Below are positions 10,952 through 22,253 of a DNA stretch of 64,000 bases, piece after piece. Origin of the DNA: Callorhinus ursinus (Eukaryota; Chordata; Mammalia; Carnivora; Otariidae); NCBI RefSeq assembly GCF_003265705.1, contig NW_020312902.1, positions 12,701,393 through 12,765,392 of the forward strand. Reading direction: 5' to 3'. The notes beneath the pieces are model-generated. The model worked only from the letters and a program-made list of their open reading frames with translations. It was not told the origin of the DNA and did no database searches. How positions within the stretch are numbered: the first letter of the stretch is position 1; the number at the start of each line of letters is the position of its first letter. Made by a program: the position numbers and the translations under genes.

Positions 10952-11484
10952 GCTGATTTATTTCTTTATCCTAGGGCCAATAACATACTGTCTTAATCAC
11001 TATAGCTTTGTTATAAGCCTTGGTGTTTGGTGAAATAATATTCCATATTTATTGTTCTTCAAGTTTATCTTGGCTATTCCTGAGCTTGTTATTTCCATGC
11101 AAATATTAGAATCATCTTGTCAATCTCAAAAAAAAAGTGATACTTTTATTGGAATTCTTTCAAATCTATAGAGCAATCTAGTATGAAATGACATTTTTAT
11201 AATATTAAGTTTTCAATTCATAACATGTTATATCTCTCCATTTATTTGGTTCTTGTTTAATTTTTCACAGTACTATTTGTAACTTTTAGTACACATCTTT
11301 TTTTAGGTTTATATCAACGTTTTGATGGGGTTTTTTTTGAAGTGTGATGGGTTCAGTTTTAAATCATGAGCTACAACCTATATGTTCTGAGAAAGACATT
11401 AGCAAACAATAGTCAAACAGTGAGAGATCCACCTATTCACTAACAGGTCATTCTAAATATTTAGTATGGGAAGTTGGATGTGCA

Positions 11485-11930
11485 AATAGTATTGGGATTC
11501 TGGAATTAGACTGCTAGAATTTGAATGTTAACTCCACCATTAATAAATGTGCAACATAGGACATTTCATTAATATTTCTGCACATCTACTTCCTCACCTA
11601 GAAAATGGGAGTAATAGAGGCACCTGGGTGGCACAGTTGGTTAAGTGTCCAACTCTTGGTTTCGGCTCAGGTCGTGATCTCAGGGTCATGGGATCGAGCC
11701 CCGTGTGGGACTCCACACTCAGTGTGGAGTCTGCTTGGGATTCTCTCTCCCCTCTCCCTCTGCCCCTCCCCCCTGCATGCCCTCTTTCTCAAATAAATCT
11801 TTACAAAAATCAAAGAAAATGGGAGTAATAATAATATATAACTCATTATATATTGAGACACTTGGAGATGGTGCATATCAAACATCTAACACAGATCCTG
11901 GCGTATAATAAGTGCTGAATAGATGCTGAT
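11485..11930 (+). mobile_element. MIR, sense, split by a Can-SINE
   Basis: Left part (11485-11616) has the MIR order 'ttagactgctagaatttgaa', 'actccaccattaa' and 'cttcctcacctagaaaatggg'. Right part (11831-11930) continues with 'taatataactcatt' and 'taataagtgctgaatagatg'. The interruption is exactly the Can-SINE plus its duplicated target. Confidence 0.75.
11617..11813 (+). mobile_element. Older-type Can-SINE, sense, inside a MIR
   Basis: Head 'aggcacctgggtggcacag', B-box-like 'gggatcgagcccc', then 'cacactcagtgtggagtctg' in place of the 'gctcggcgaggagcctg' of the younger copies. This suggests an older, more widely shared Can-SINE subfamily. The 17-bp duplication agaaaatgggagtaata at 11600-11616 and 11814-11830 is perfect. 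Confidence 0.95.
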
Positions 11931-11937
11931 CTTGACA

Positions 11938-11999
11938 ATGATGATGATGATGACGATGGGGACAACAGTGGCAGTGATGACCATGATCATCATCATCAT
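11938..11999. repeat. (ATG)n facing (ATC)n, hairpin-capable
   Basis: 'atgatgatgatgat' at 11938-11951 is the reverse complement of 'atcatcatcatcat' at 11986-11999, with a loop of about 34 bases. It is a trinucleotide repeat whose two arms can pair. Confidence 0.8.
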
Positions 12000-13227
12000 A
12001 TATTTGTGAGCCTTGAGGTGATTTTCCCCTCCAGCTGTCACTGATCTTGTTCAGAACTCATCATGCATGTTCAAAGGACCCTGGGTTATCTTTACTTGTT
12101 GTATTCATACCTCTGTAGGTCATGAAGACATGCATGTGTTTTTTTGCTGGCAAACCACATTTGGGGGTTCAGCAATTCACCAAACACCTCGTTGACCTAG
12201 GTCATGTAAATTAAAATACTCTATTGATACATTTAAAAACAAATAACATGATTTAGGAAGAAGATCTTTATATATTTACTCCAAAACTGTGAGGCTTCCT
12301 TCAGATTGGAAAAGACTACCCCTTGGAGTGTATTGAAATCATCTTGGAGAGTTGGAGTGCATTGGAATTTCCTTGAAAAGGGTAAATAAACAGGTATTTC
12401 TATGCTGCTCTATTTTTCCTTCATGTACTTATTTTTTTCTGTTTGCACAAAAGCATTTCCCTGGATGCATGATCTTCTATAGATTATCAATTTACTTATT
12501 CTTTAAAGTAGTTTGATAGAGATTGAAAGTCTGATTCTACTTGCATTTTTAAATATCTTCTTAAGAATTTCTTCTGTTTCAACCAAGCTTTTATATGCAT
12601 TTATATATGTATATACAATACATAATAAAGCAGAGGCCCTTGCACCTCTCTGCATTTGTTCCTGCTGCTCCCTCTTCCCAGACTGAATTGCTCCATCCTC
12701 ATGCACTGTATCTGGCGAAGAACTGCACACCAATCACAGGCCCTGCCCCATCTCTAAAGTCCTGCCTAAATTAAGGTGTTTTATTTCCTCTCCTAAAACT
12801 TTATGCTACCTGATTATGCGTATTCATGCTTATGCTATATGCTTGTGCAATAATTGCAGTAATAAAAAAAAAAACACTAAAATATGTCGATTCTTTACCA
12901 CGTGGCAAGCACTATCTTAAGTACTTTACAGATAATATCCTATTCAGTCCTCTCCAAAAGCTTCACAGGACAGACAACATTATCCTCGTTTTACCTATGA
13001 TTAAATGGAGGCACAAAAGCATGGTTAGTGCTTAATGGAAATGAGTGTCATTTTCAGGATGTAGCTTAAAGAAAGTGTGTGGCTCTCAAATTCTTTCTTC
13101 TCTTTCTCACTGGCATGTCAAGGGGAGCAGAGGGAAATGAAAGGGAAAATCCCTTACAAATGAAGATATTTTTCAACAGATTGGTAGTGTGGGTCTCTGG
13201 GAGCATGTCTGTGGGGCATGCACAGGC
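12000..13227. other. Mostly unrecognised, with one MIR
   Basis: Apart from the MIR at 12885-13030 I recognise nothing. Open frames are short and lie in A/T-rich sequence. Confidence 0.5.
12885..13030 (-). mobile_element. MIR, antisense
   Basis: Plus strand reads as reverse-complement MIR: 'caagcactatcttaagtact' followed by a degraded 'ttcagtcctctcc', 'cattatcctcgttttac' and 'aaatggaggcacaaaagcat'. Strongly diverged, as expected for an element of early mammalian age. Confidence 0.75.
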
Positions 13228-13244
13228 TCACCCTGTAAATCTTT

Positions 13245-13443
13245 TTTTTTTTTTTTTTAAGATTTTATTTATTTATTTGACAGAGAGACACAGCGAGAGC
13301 AGGAACACAAGCAGGGGGAGTCGGAGAGGGAGAAGCAGGCTTCCCGCTGAGCAGGGAGCCCGATGTGGGACTCGATCCCAGGACCCTGGGATTGTGACCT
13401 GAGCCGAAGGCAGACGCTTAACGACTGAGCCACCCAGGCGCCC
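13245..13443 (-). mobile_element. Can-SINE, antisense
   Basis: T-run, 'aagattttatttatttattt', 'cagcgagagcaggaacacaa', 'gagcagggagcccgatgtgg' core and tRNA-like end 'gactgagccacccaggcgcc'. Perfect 17-bp duplication tcaccctgtaaatcttt at 13228-13244 and 13444-13460. Its close match to the other copies and intact head suggest a young insertion. Confidence 0.95.
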
Positions 13444-13460
13444 TCACCCTGTAAATCTTT

Positions 13461-15020
13461 ATTGCTTTTGTTGTTTGCCTGTTAATCTCTTGACTTTTCA
13501 CTCCCTCAGACTCTTACCACCACAAGAGGCAGCCTCAATGACTATGTTAGTCACAAAACATGGTACACCTCTTTTGGGATTCCTATCTGGCCTAGCCCCC
13601 CTTAATTCCGAAACATAATTCCTCACATAAGGGGGCCTCTGCCATGTTTGAGGTGTCAGGCACTGACTCAGTGTGGGGCCAACACAATTTATCCTGGGAA
13701 TTTAGATGCAGGATTCAGAGGCACTAGTCAGTTTTGACACCTTCTAAAATTGGGACGTTAAATTATGAAATCAGAATGAGAGTGGTCACATTTGGCATAT
13801 TCATGCTAAGCAGAGAAAACCAGTTGAGAGAGAGGATATGATCCTATTCCACTGAAACAAATCAGAGACTAGAGGCCTTGTATCTCTAAAGAAAGTGAAA
13901 TAATAGCTTTTTCTCCTATTTGTTGGTTCAGTTCCCCATGACCTAATATTTACTGATTTATCCCTGGGTTATCTGAACTATTCCCTAGATCCTTCTAACA
14001 CACTCCCCTCTCCCTCCATCACTTTTTTTTTTTTTTTTTTTTTGGTATGTCAACTTGATTCTTTTCTGTTACTTGCAGCCAAGAGGAGTCTTAAATACAT
14101 CATAAGACTGTTCTTGAGAGAGTTGTCTTTTGTCTCTTCCTCACCTTTGAACCCTCTCTAGACTGTCCCTTGGCAAAGCCATGGAGCAGAGGAGGGTCTG
14201 CATGCCAAATCTGGCAGCCCGATCTTTCTGTTTTTCTCATTTCTTTCGCTTCCATCTGGCTCATCCTAAAGACACGCAATGCACTCATGCAAGTTTAAAC
14301 CTTACTATTCTGGGGAAATGTGCATGTTAACGCAGAAACCTAAAGATGCCGATCAATACAAATAAACTACTACTAATATAATCAATACAATGATGCTTTC
14401 TCATACTTATATAGAATGATAGAAGCATATACCTCACCTCATATGATGCACAAAGCAATCCTGACATGGATACTTTCCTCTCAACTTTTTTTGTTTGTTC
14501 ATTTCCAGTGTTGGCTTTATGGGACCAAGCACAGAGTTGTCAATCTTGCCCTTCACCCCCACATAAACACCAGAGTGTGGAGAGTGTAGGAGTTGCTAGG
14601 GTCCCAGCTATTCTCCCTACTTAACAGAGGGACATTAATGCACAGAGAAATGACATGATTTGCTCCCAGAAATATACATAGAAAACTGCTTTGTGAATTC
14701 TACCCATTCTTCAAGGTCAGGGCCTTCATGACACTATTGCTTTCTCCAGCTATTACAGTAATCTCTCTCTGCTCTGAAATTTAGATAGCTTGAACCACAT
14801 TGTTCTGGTCTCAGTTCTAGATCAGCTTGGCCCAAATGTTTTTTTCTGGAATAGTAGTTAGAAGAATGTTAGTTGATGTTGCAAGGGATGGGGGAGTGTG
14901 TGTGTGTTGCAAATGTATCTTATCCCCTCACATAAGCCAAGGAAGACAGACTTGAACAAATTGCATTTATTCACTGCAGGACTTCTCAGAGGTTTTTGTG
15001 TGTTAACATGCCCTGTGGAT
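13461..15020. other. Low-repeat sequence, no gene recognised
   Basis: Contains a 23-nt T-run near 14021-14043 but no element I can name. Short frames on both strands lack any protein signature. Confidence 0.45.
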
Positions 15021-15024
15021 TTAC

Positions 15025-15053
15025 AAACAAACAAACAAACAAACAAACAAAAA
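15025..15053. repeat. (CAAA)n microsatellite
   Basis: Six to seven tandem CAAA units just before an A-run. Simple tetranucleotide repeat. Confidence 0.92.
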
Positions 15054-15321
15054 ACCCTGTAATATCAGGTGTTTACTAGCCCCTGGAATTGGGATAAGGC
15101 AGGGATAGCATATCTATCATCATTTCTTAAAACCTCACTCCTAAAAACAGTTTGGGAAATGCTGGTCAAGACACTTTCATTTTTCTCCCTCAAATTACCT
15201 TTTTTGGTGTGTCTGTGTTTAGCTACACCATCTGAAAAATTTAGAAAAATGATAGAATTTACCCAAGCCCTTAATAACCTTTTATGCGCAAGGTTTCTAG
15301 GAAAGTTCTCAAAGACTCGCA

Positions 15322-15480
15322 GAATCATAGGGATCTTAGAAAATTATTTCCCTAATGTTTTACATATGGCAGTTGTAGAATAATATACCAAGTCTAGAAA
15401 TGGTAAGCAACTTAGCCAGAATTACTCATGTAGTTAGTGATTGAACCAGGGTGAGAATCCAGATCCCCACACTGGCAGTT
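15322..15480 (-). mobile_element. Ancient MIR-like repeat, antisense
   Basis: The order 'catagggatcttagaaaatt', 'ccctaatgttttacatatgg', 'gtaagcaacttagccagaat' and 'agtgattgaaccagggtgag' follows an antisense MIR-type repeat (lymph of 'taacttgcccaaggtcacac' in the family). Heavily diverged; the family name is uncertain. Confidence 0.5.
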
Positions 15481-16184
15481 CATTCGTCTTTCTGTCACTC
15501 CCCCGGACAGCTCACAGTGTATTGTCTGGAAAGGAATTGCCTTCCGGGGCCAGGATCTCTTAAAAACCTCCAAACATATGCCACGTGGGTCAGAAGAACT
15601 GAGCCATGAATGAATCAGGTCACCCTTTCCTTCCCCTCTTCCAGGAATAAGAGAAAGTCTTACTGCTTCTTTCCCCATGGATGTCAACAAGTTAAAATTA
15701 TAACTGGCAAATGAAATTTAATTTATACTTTAGGACCATAGACTGCAGTTTAATAAATGGTAATTGCTATATGGGTATTAGCATCATTCTGAAAACAAAA
15801 CAAAACAAAATAAAACAATACAATCAATAAACAAAGAAAAAAATGCCAGAAGCTTTACAAATGTAGAGTAGGAACAGGGACAGGTAGCTTTCTGGGATAA
15901 GTAGCTAAGAAGTGAAATCTCAGCCCCATTCAAATAAATGTCAACCCGTGTAGAAATGTGTAAAGGTGGGGGGACTACTCAGATTCATGATTCTTAAAAT
16001 AAAAATAAACAACAGGGTTTCAGGAAGAGTTTCAGAAAGAAAGGTTGAAATAAATGAAGAATTTGGGAAGGTAGAAAGGTGATTACACTTTCTTACTGAA
16101 AACAAGAAAACAGGTGGTGTGGATTTATACAGACATATGATGTATTGACTATTGGCTAAATGGCATCTCTGGGTAAGATGAACA

Positions 16185-16555
16185 TTTTTTAATACATTCC
16201 CTTATTAATCCTCATGGTATCACTGTGCTAGAGATCCCGGTGTAATCCCAGACCAGCACAATTAGCAGCACATGGCTGCCATTGAGAAAGGCAAATTCCT
16301 GGTCCCCACCCTAGTATTTGGGTATCAGAAACCCAGCAATTGGTGCCCTGACCCGGGCTCTCCAGCTGATTGCCACACACACTGAAGCTGGACTATTTCT
16401 GCACTGTGTCCATTCTAAAGTTGGGAACGCCAAGACTGAGGCATGTTATATAATTTGTCCCAACATCCCTCAGCTCACATTGTGGTGGATGGGGCATTTG
16501 GACTCAGGTCTCTCTAACACTAAAACCCATGCTCTGAACCAACAGACTCTGTAAA
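16185..16555 (-). mobile_element. MIR, antisense, split by MER5A
   Basis: Left part 'ttattaatcctcatggtat' (16202-16220) and right part 'cattctaaagttggg' to 'aacccatgctctgaaccaac' (16411-16541) are consecutive pieces of a reverse-complement MIR. The separation is explained by a DNA-transposon insertion with its own 8-bp duplication. Confidence 0.7.
16229..16401 (+). mobile_element. MER5A-like hAT-Charlie transposon
   Basis: About 173 bp (family length near 190) with the MER5A order 'ccagaccagcacaattagca', 'gcaaattcctggtccccacc', 'gggtatcagaaacccagcaa' and 'ctctccagctgattg'. It is bracketed by 'cactgtgc' (16221-16228) and 'cactgtgt' (16402-16409). This is an 8-bp target-site duplication with one mismatch, the size expected for hAT elements. 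Non-autonomous, with no coding capacity. Confidence 0.8.
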
Positions 16556-17444
16556 CAATACAACTAATACAATCTATAACCCTTCTTTGATATGGTGTTT
16601 GTATTTCTGGCCTCCATGGAGATTTGGCTCCTAAGCAAATAAGGTATTAGGTTGGAAACTGAATTCTCCCAGGAAAGGGAACAAGGGAAAGAAGGTAATA
16701 AAGCCTTCCTACCAGGCCAGAGAAAGAAACAGCTGCAGAATCTATTCACCTCCGTGAAACAACTCACCAAGAGGGAGGTGTTCAGCAAGGCAATTGGGGC
16801 AAAAGCCCTGAAAAATGCCCCAGTCTTTCCCTGCCGGGTTTATGAACCACTTTGGCAGGCTAACAGCAACACATTATATGTAATAGCCGGTTTACTCTAC
16901 CTTGTCTGCCTTTTATTTTCACAAGGAATCCTTGTTATTCCGTGGAATTAGCAAAGGAATCCATTACACGCTGGCTACAAAGACTGCACAGTATTTTTTC
17001 CAGTAATAAAAAGTCTAATTTTGCAATAACATGCAATCTTTGGAAAGCGCTGGCTGATGGAATCCAAGTCTGGCAAAAAGTAGCCTCTTTTGGTGGTGCT
17101 TATTATTACGGCTCCTGTGAGAAGGCAGGGGGGTGGGGGCTTGCTTGCCAAGTAAGCTCTTTTACAAAACAAAACAAATTCTCTTTCACAGAATCCTAGA
17201 ATGGGAAAAATGGGGAAACTGCCATCAGGCTGAGAGAGCAGAAACACCAAGGGGGCAGACTTGTAATTAATGTGGCTGAGGCTCACTGCATTTAGTGTCC
17301 TTGGCAAATGCACTGACTAGTTTGCCACCTGGTCCTATTCCTCCCTTCCTGAGCCACTGGCAGGTGCCTGGTGCCATCAACACGCCTGTGGTCGCCCAGC
17401 ACCCGTTGTGATTCATGAAAACCAACCCGCACTAAGCAATTTAT

Positions 17445-17535
17445 AGAATATCAGAGCTTAAAGGGACCTGAGAACTTGCTTCTTACAACCCTCTTATTTT
17501 ACAGGTAACTGACAAGTTATCAAAGACACAGCATC
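17445..17535 (-). mobile_element. Ancient interspersed repeat fragment
   Basis: 'agagcttaaagggacctgag' followed by 'aaccctcttattttacaggt' is a common motif of very old mammalian repeats related to MIR or a hAT family. Too short to name. Confidence 0.45.
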
Positions 17536-18005
17536 AGGACTTTAAATCATGTCTCCCGAGTGTCTTTCCCCTTTCTTTTCCCATAGTTTCATCAATTAAT
17601 GTTGTTTTACACATCACCATTTCTTCATAGAACAGCGTTAACAGCAGATCCCTAGACCACATTAAAGTTGTACCGTAGATTCAGTATTCCTTATTTCATC
17701 AGCTGAAATCCCAGTGGTATTCATTGATTAGGATAGCAGTTGCTTCTTTCTTGATCTGAAAGATGTTTTAAAATTCAAATTTCTAGTCTGACAAAAAACA
17801 GCTGTGCATCTCTTTCCCAAAGTCTGACAATGCTAGACTGAGGACAACTTATTTTTCTCATCCTTCCCATGCCTCCAGAGGCATTAACTACAAACTTGCT
17901 TGCCTTTGTTTCTTAAACAATGGCTCTGGTGATGAAAGGATTTAATAAGTGTGCCGCAAAGCCTTAGTTCTGATTGCAAGAACACGAGACTGATCTGTTG
18001 TAATT

Positions 18006-18016
18006 GTATATAAAAC
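18006..18016 (+). promoter_or_regulatory. TATA-like box, possible promoter
   Basis: 'gtatataaaac' is a good match to a TATA box. It is followed 25-35 bp later by a purine/pyrimidine-rich start-like region. It sits at the right end of the repeat-poor block. A TATA match alone is weak evidence, because such strings arise by chance in AT-rich DNA. Confidence 0.2.
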
Positions 18017-18220
18017 TAGCACTCCAACTAGCCCCAGGACTCTACGAGCTCTGAGAGGCAGCTTCATTTCAGAGAGAGATCCCCACCAGAACAGAAACTC
18101 TGGCTGCTACCAGGGAGAGGGGGCAGTCTAAACATTAACCAGAAATGACTGCTATCCCAACCACAAAGAGGGAACATCTTTATAAAGCACCTAAAATGGT
18201 AATTAGAACATACAGAGGTG

Positions 18221-18454
18221 GGCGCCTGGGTGGCTCAGTTGGTTAAGCGACTGCCTTTGGCTCAGGTCATGATCCTGGAGTCCCAGGATCAAGTCCCGCA
18301 TTGGGCTCCCTGCTCGGCAAGGAGTCTGCTTCTCCCTCTGACCCTCCACCCTCTGATGTGCTCTCTCTCTCTCATTCTTTCTCTCAAATAAATGAATAAA
18401 ATCTTTAAAAAAAAAAAAAAAAGAACAAAAAGCGCCAAAAAAAAAAAAAAAAAA
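18221..18454 (+). mobile_element. Can-SINE, sense, with split A-tail
   Basis: Head 'ggcgcctgggtggctcagtt', B-box-like 'ggatcaagtccc', CT-rich block and 'aaataaatgaataaaatctt'. The tail has two A-runs separated by about 15 bases that include 'gaacaaaaagcgcc'. I could not find a convincing target-site duplication, which is unusual among the copies here. Confidence 0.93.
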
Positions 18455-18459
18455 GGTTA

Positions 18460-20430
18460 TGGCTTCTATTCTTTATACCTCTTCTTAATTTAGCAGCTAC
18501 TCTTAAAGAGTAACAGTGATTATTCCGTATACCCTTATTTGAGGTAAAATGCATAATAGATCCTTAAGATTTTAGCATAACCAAATATTAGCCCACTTTA
18601 TAAAATTTATATCGAAATTAGTAAGCCCAAATTATCTTAGATTTTAGCCAGTGAACATTAAAGTGAAAGACTGACTCCTAATGTATGTTTATGGTGAGGA
18701 ATGGATGGTGTTCTTCTGCTGCTGCTCACTGGATGGAGCCATATATGAGCTGGACTTGTGGGAGCTTCTGTCTAGGTCACGGCCATGAGTAGTCATTAGT
18801 AATCATTGTGTTTGAAATTTGTAAGTAATTATTCATAGCATCTAAGTTCAGTCAATAAATTCATGAATACCTCTGATAAAGCACAGCTCAGTTAAAGGAC
18901 CATTTAGTTAACTTGACTGGTGGCTTTGCTTGTTCTTATTCACTTGCCATTGCGTTATCTTCCACAGCCTGTGCTCTTGATCGCTTTCCTCCCTTTTGAC
19001 CTTCCCTGCTACCTTCTGGGGAGCATCATGACCTTCAATAAAGGTTCTGAAATAAAAGCGATATATCGACTCACTAAATTCTACTCAGATCCCTTGCATA
19101 TTATCAGGTCTGTGGAATCTGTGTACATGCTTATAATAGCATAGTCACGCGAAGAAAGGAGCCCAAATGTCGTATTTCAGAGCAAGCTTTCAGCCCTCTC
19201 TCAGAAGCAACAGTTCAGAATATAAGTGATATTAAATGGAAAACACATACGAAGGAGCACAAAGTATTAGTTTCTTTATAATTAGCGTCCTCTTAATCCA
19301 CCCAGCGCTCCCCATTGCAGACCCATGGGAACACCACCCTGATACACACAGTAAAACATCTTAGAATGACCAAAAATTGGGTAATTTTTGTTACTGACAC
19401 TGTTAAAATTATACTTATTTATATTTCATGTAGATTCCAGGCATTCCATAAGAGACCATGACCCAAAGTGGATCAAGTGCCTCTCCTTAGAGAGATGATA
19501 TGAACAGTGTGAGTCTCTTCTTTGCTGATCTTAATTTGGGCAGAATAAAAATGCCCACCAGTCAAAAGGAGGAACGTAAGATTTGATGCAAACAACTTAC
19601 TCTGAAAGAGAGGATCCTTCCACTACGATTCCTCCCTGATGAGATTAAGAAATCTGTGATTTCTGTAAAGGATGGAAGAAATGTAATTGTGAATAAACAA
19701 GCATGCTGGCAATCCTTTTTGAGACTCTGCTCTAATGTAACCACAACGGAAAGCATGAGAGACCATAAAGTTTTTAAATCACTGTGCAGTTCCATTTCCC
19801 ACGTCCTTGTTTTGCCACAGCAGTGCTCTTTCACTGTTCCTCCTGCCACCCACATGGCAACTTATTCCTGTGTAAAGGTTAAAGCTGCATAATTATTGTA
19901 GAAACACATACAAGCTGCACAGCCTGATGTGTTCAGCACATAATATTGGAGGGAGTAACGGACGATTTCTACACATGGAGCAAGAAGAAGAGACAGAGAA
20001 GAGAGAGAGAGATGAGAGAGATGGGGGAGGGTGTTGAGATTCTCTGCTTCGGACAGAAGTGACTCCTGAAAAAAAAAAAAAAGAAAGAAAAAAAATGGAA
20101 GTTTGTGGCCCATGTGATAATGGCCACAAGTTAGCAACTGGCCACATCCAACCCTATAGGACAGAAAGAAAGCTTTACTTTCCAGACATCCAACCACCAT
20201 TCCTCCAAGCACAACTCATGGTAACATATGGTATTTTTAACTCAAAAACATGGGTATCCTGATCGTGGGAAATGAAGATTTATGTAAGTGATCTAGTTTA
20301 GAATTTCCGTCTAGGAAAGGCATTCATTTAGGCATGCGGTAGGGGCAAAGTAAATGCTAGCTGAATGAAATGAATTGTACTTGGGGACTAATTATATCAG
20401 AGGTGTATTGTTGCATTGGCTTAAGCTAAA
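18460..20430. other. Low-repeat sequence, no gene recognised
   Basis: Contains a GA-rich patch (19980-20035) and an A-rich patch (20069-20096) but no clear transposable element. The frames found here, for example 19562-19855 on the minus strand, have no recognised domains. Confidence 0.45.
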
Positions 20431-20499
20431 TATAAGTATAAATATATATATAGTTTATATATTGTAGTTTATATATTATATATTATATATGTGTATGTA

Positions 20500-20552
<53 letters not shown>
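20425..20552. repeat. (TG)n/(TA)n compound microsatellite
   Basis: TA-rich lead-in, then (TG)n from about 20491 and an uninterrupted (TA)n of about 17 units to 20552. Likely highly length-variable and prone to extrusion. Confidence 0.95.
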
Positions 20553-20554
<2 letters not shown>

Positions 20555-20559
20555 AGAGT

Positions 20560-22015
20560 TCCTGAAATTCTTTAAATCTTGGAGAATTGGTCACTGCTAA
20601 TGAATTGGGAATTGGTCCAGGAAGATAAAACTTACCAGAAAAAGAAGATAGATTGGTTAGTGGCTGAAAATCACTTTAAGGCAGAAATTTTAATGGCTAG
20701 GATCACTTTCCTTACAAATAAACATGAAATCAGTGCCTGAATATAACCTACACATTATAGATGAAAGAAGACCCTGATGAAATGCCCCATAGTTATGTTA
20801 TGTATTCTTACAGCAAATTCTGTTTGCTTTTTAATTTAAAGAGATGTAATGGCACCATCTCAGATAATTTCTATAAGCATAATCCCAGAAGCACCATTGT
20901 ACTTCATGGAATAGCAGAAAAGTCTCTTGATAGAAAAGCCATGAAAACTCTCAACACTTTGGCATGACATTTACTGATTCCTCATAACTAGTTCAAGTTG
21001 AGAGAGAAAGGAAGGGAAAGAACCTAAAATCCCAAGGAATATAATATAAGGATCACAAGAGATCTGATGATTTATTTAATATGAAATATTTATATTACAG
21101 GTGACATTAAATAAGCCCTCAATTGATGCCTAATTCTGTTAGTGAGGAAATTACTGCTCCCCAAAGAGTCAAATCTAGGCCAAAACCCCACTTCTTCTGG
21201 ATCATCTTTCACAACTTATTTGCCATTTTAATTTCTGACTTGGAAAAGTATAATCTGAGTTAACAGTGTCCATAATGTGTGAAGGCAAAATTCCCCTGAT
21301 TCTGGTCAGTATCTGATCATTTTTGCCTAACTTCTAGTCGCTTTTCTACCTAACTTAAGCCACAAAAATTTAAATCTGTGGGTATCTATCTCCTTGTAGA
21401 AACGTGGTGCCTCCTCTAAAACTAGAGTTGTAGGGCTACCTATAGACAGAGGCACCCTGGGCTTAGAAATGCTTTTAGAATACTTGCTCATAAGCATTCA
21501 CCTGGGCTTGAATGGATGGACTTAAATGAGGAAAGGATAATATTGATGAAGATGATGATGTTGGTGGCCATAACAGCTCGCATATATTCCAGCCACTGTG
21601 CTAAGCACATAACCATCACGACAGCTCTGTTGTTACTCTCCATTTATAAGGGAAACCAAGATGCAGGAAGGCTAAGTAAATGCACGTTAGAATCCATGTC
21701 TAAATCCAGATGTGACTGACTATATGCCCTTGATCACTAGAAAATGTTACCACCCAAATGAAGAAATCAGAGAAATAGTCCTTATCCTCCAACTCAGCTG
21801 GATCAATGGAAATTTCTTCTGAAATTCTCTTCCTGATGCTCTTCTTCCAAAAGATTTAGAGATGTTCTTATTTATTCTTATGTTGTTGCTTAATTTTCTT
21901 GAAAGCCACACAGTGGTGTTGCGATACTGATCTTATTAATTAGATGAGGAAATAGGGAGAGAAAGGTATGATTAGGGTTACTGATGAGGTCTATAACTGA
22001 TCGGGTGGTTTGCAG
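20560..22015. other. Mostly unrecognised, with one MIR
   Basis: Contains the MIR at 21568-21715. The remainder shows no recognised family and no supported gene. Confidence 0.45.
21568..21715 (-). mobile_element. MIR, antisense
   Basis: 'cagccactgtgctaagcaca', 'ctctgttgttactctccatt' and 'aggaaggctaagtaaatgca' follow the reverse-complement MIR order, with strong divergence. Confidence 0.6.
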
Positions 22016-22240
22016 CTCGCCATCTTTCTTTTCCCCCAGATCCTCGCCACCAGCATGCTGCTGTGTTGCTTCTGTAAGTTTGACTATTGTAGATACCTCC
22101 TGTCAATGGAATCCTGCAGTGTTTGTCCTTCTGCAACTGACTTAATTCGTGTCACATAACATCCCTCTGGTTGATCTGTGTTGTTGCATTTTGTGGGATT
22201 CTCTTCTTTTTAAGATTGAAGGGTGGTGAACATTATTTAA
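22016..22240 (-). mobile_element. Old L1, ORF2 end/3' region, antisense
   Basis: 'tttgactattgtagatacct', 'ggaatcctgcagtgtttgtc' and 'ggttgatctgtgttgttgca' are antisense landmarks of the L1 ORF2 C-terminal end and adjoining 3' UTR. Meets the sense L1 piece at 22254 head to head across an A-run. Confidence 0.7.
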
Positions 22241-22253
22241 AAAAAAAAAAAAA

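Larger units (their letters stand above)
7265..11320 (-). mobile_element. Old L1 ORF2 region, antisense, interrupted and falsely duplicated
   Basis: On the minus strand this runs from the end of ORF2 back into its reverse-transcriptase half. 7270-7590 and 7970-8350 match the C-terminal part ('cacatttccctgatgatgag' near 8143 is a typical L1 landmark). 8600-8930 continues ('ccagcactatttattgaaaag' near 8816). 10952-11310 continues further upstream. Insertions inside it are an L1 tail at 7676-7957 and Can-SINEs at 8368-8584 and 10731-10951. The order is collinear only if 7591-8995 and 9396-10796 are treated as one segment. No reading frame survives. Confidence 0.65.
16560..18220. other. Repeat-poor block, candidate conserved noncoding sequence
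   Basis: Apart from one MIR-like patch (17445-17530) I see no transposable element in about 1.65 kb, an exception in this window. It is more GC-balanced than its surroundings. No splice-flanked reading frame is evident; the frames at 16652-16951 and 16942-17199 are not recognisable proteins. A TATA-like box lies at about 18008. Confidence 0.4.

Noticed and set aside
20059..20262. Lys-rich frame at 20059-20262
   Set aside because: The run comes from an A-rich tract; no domain and no homologous signal.
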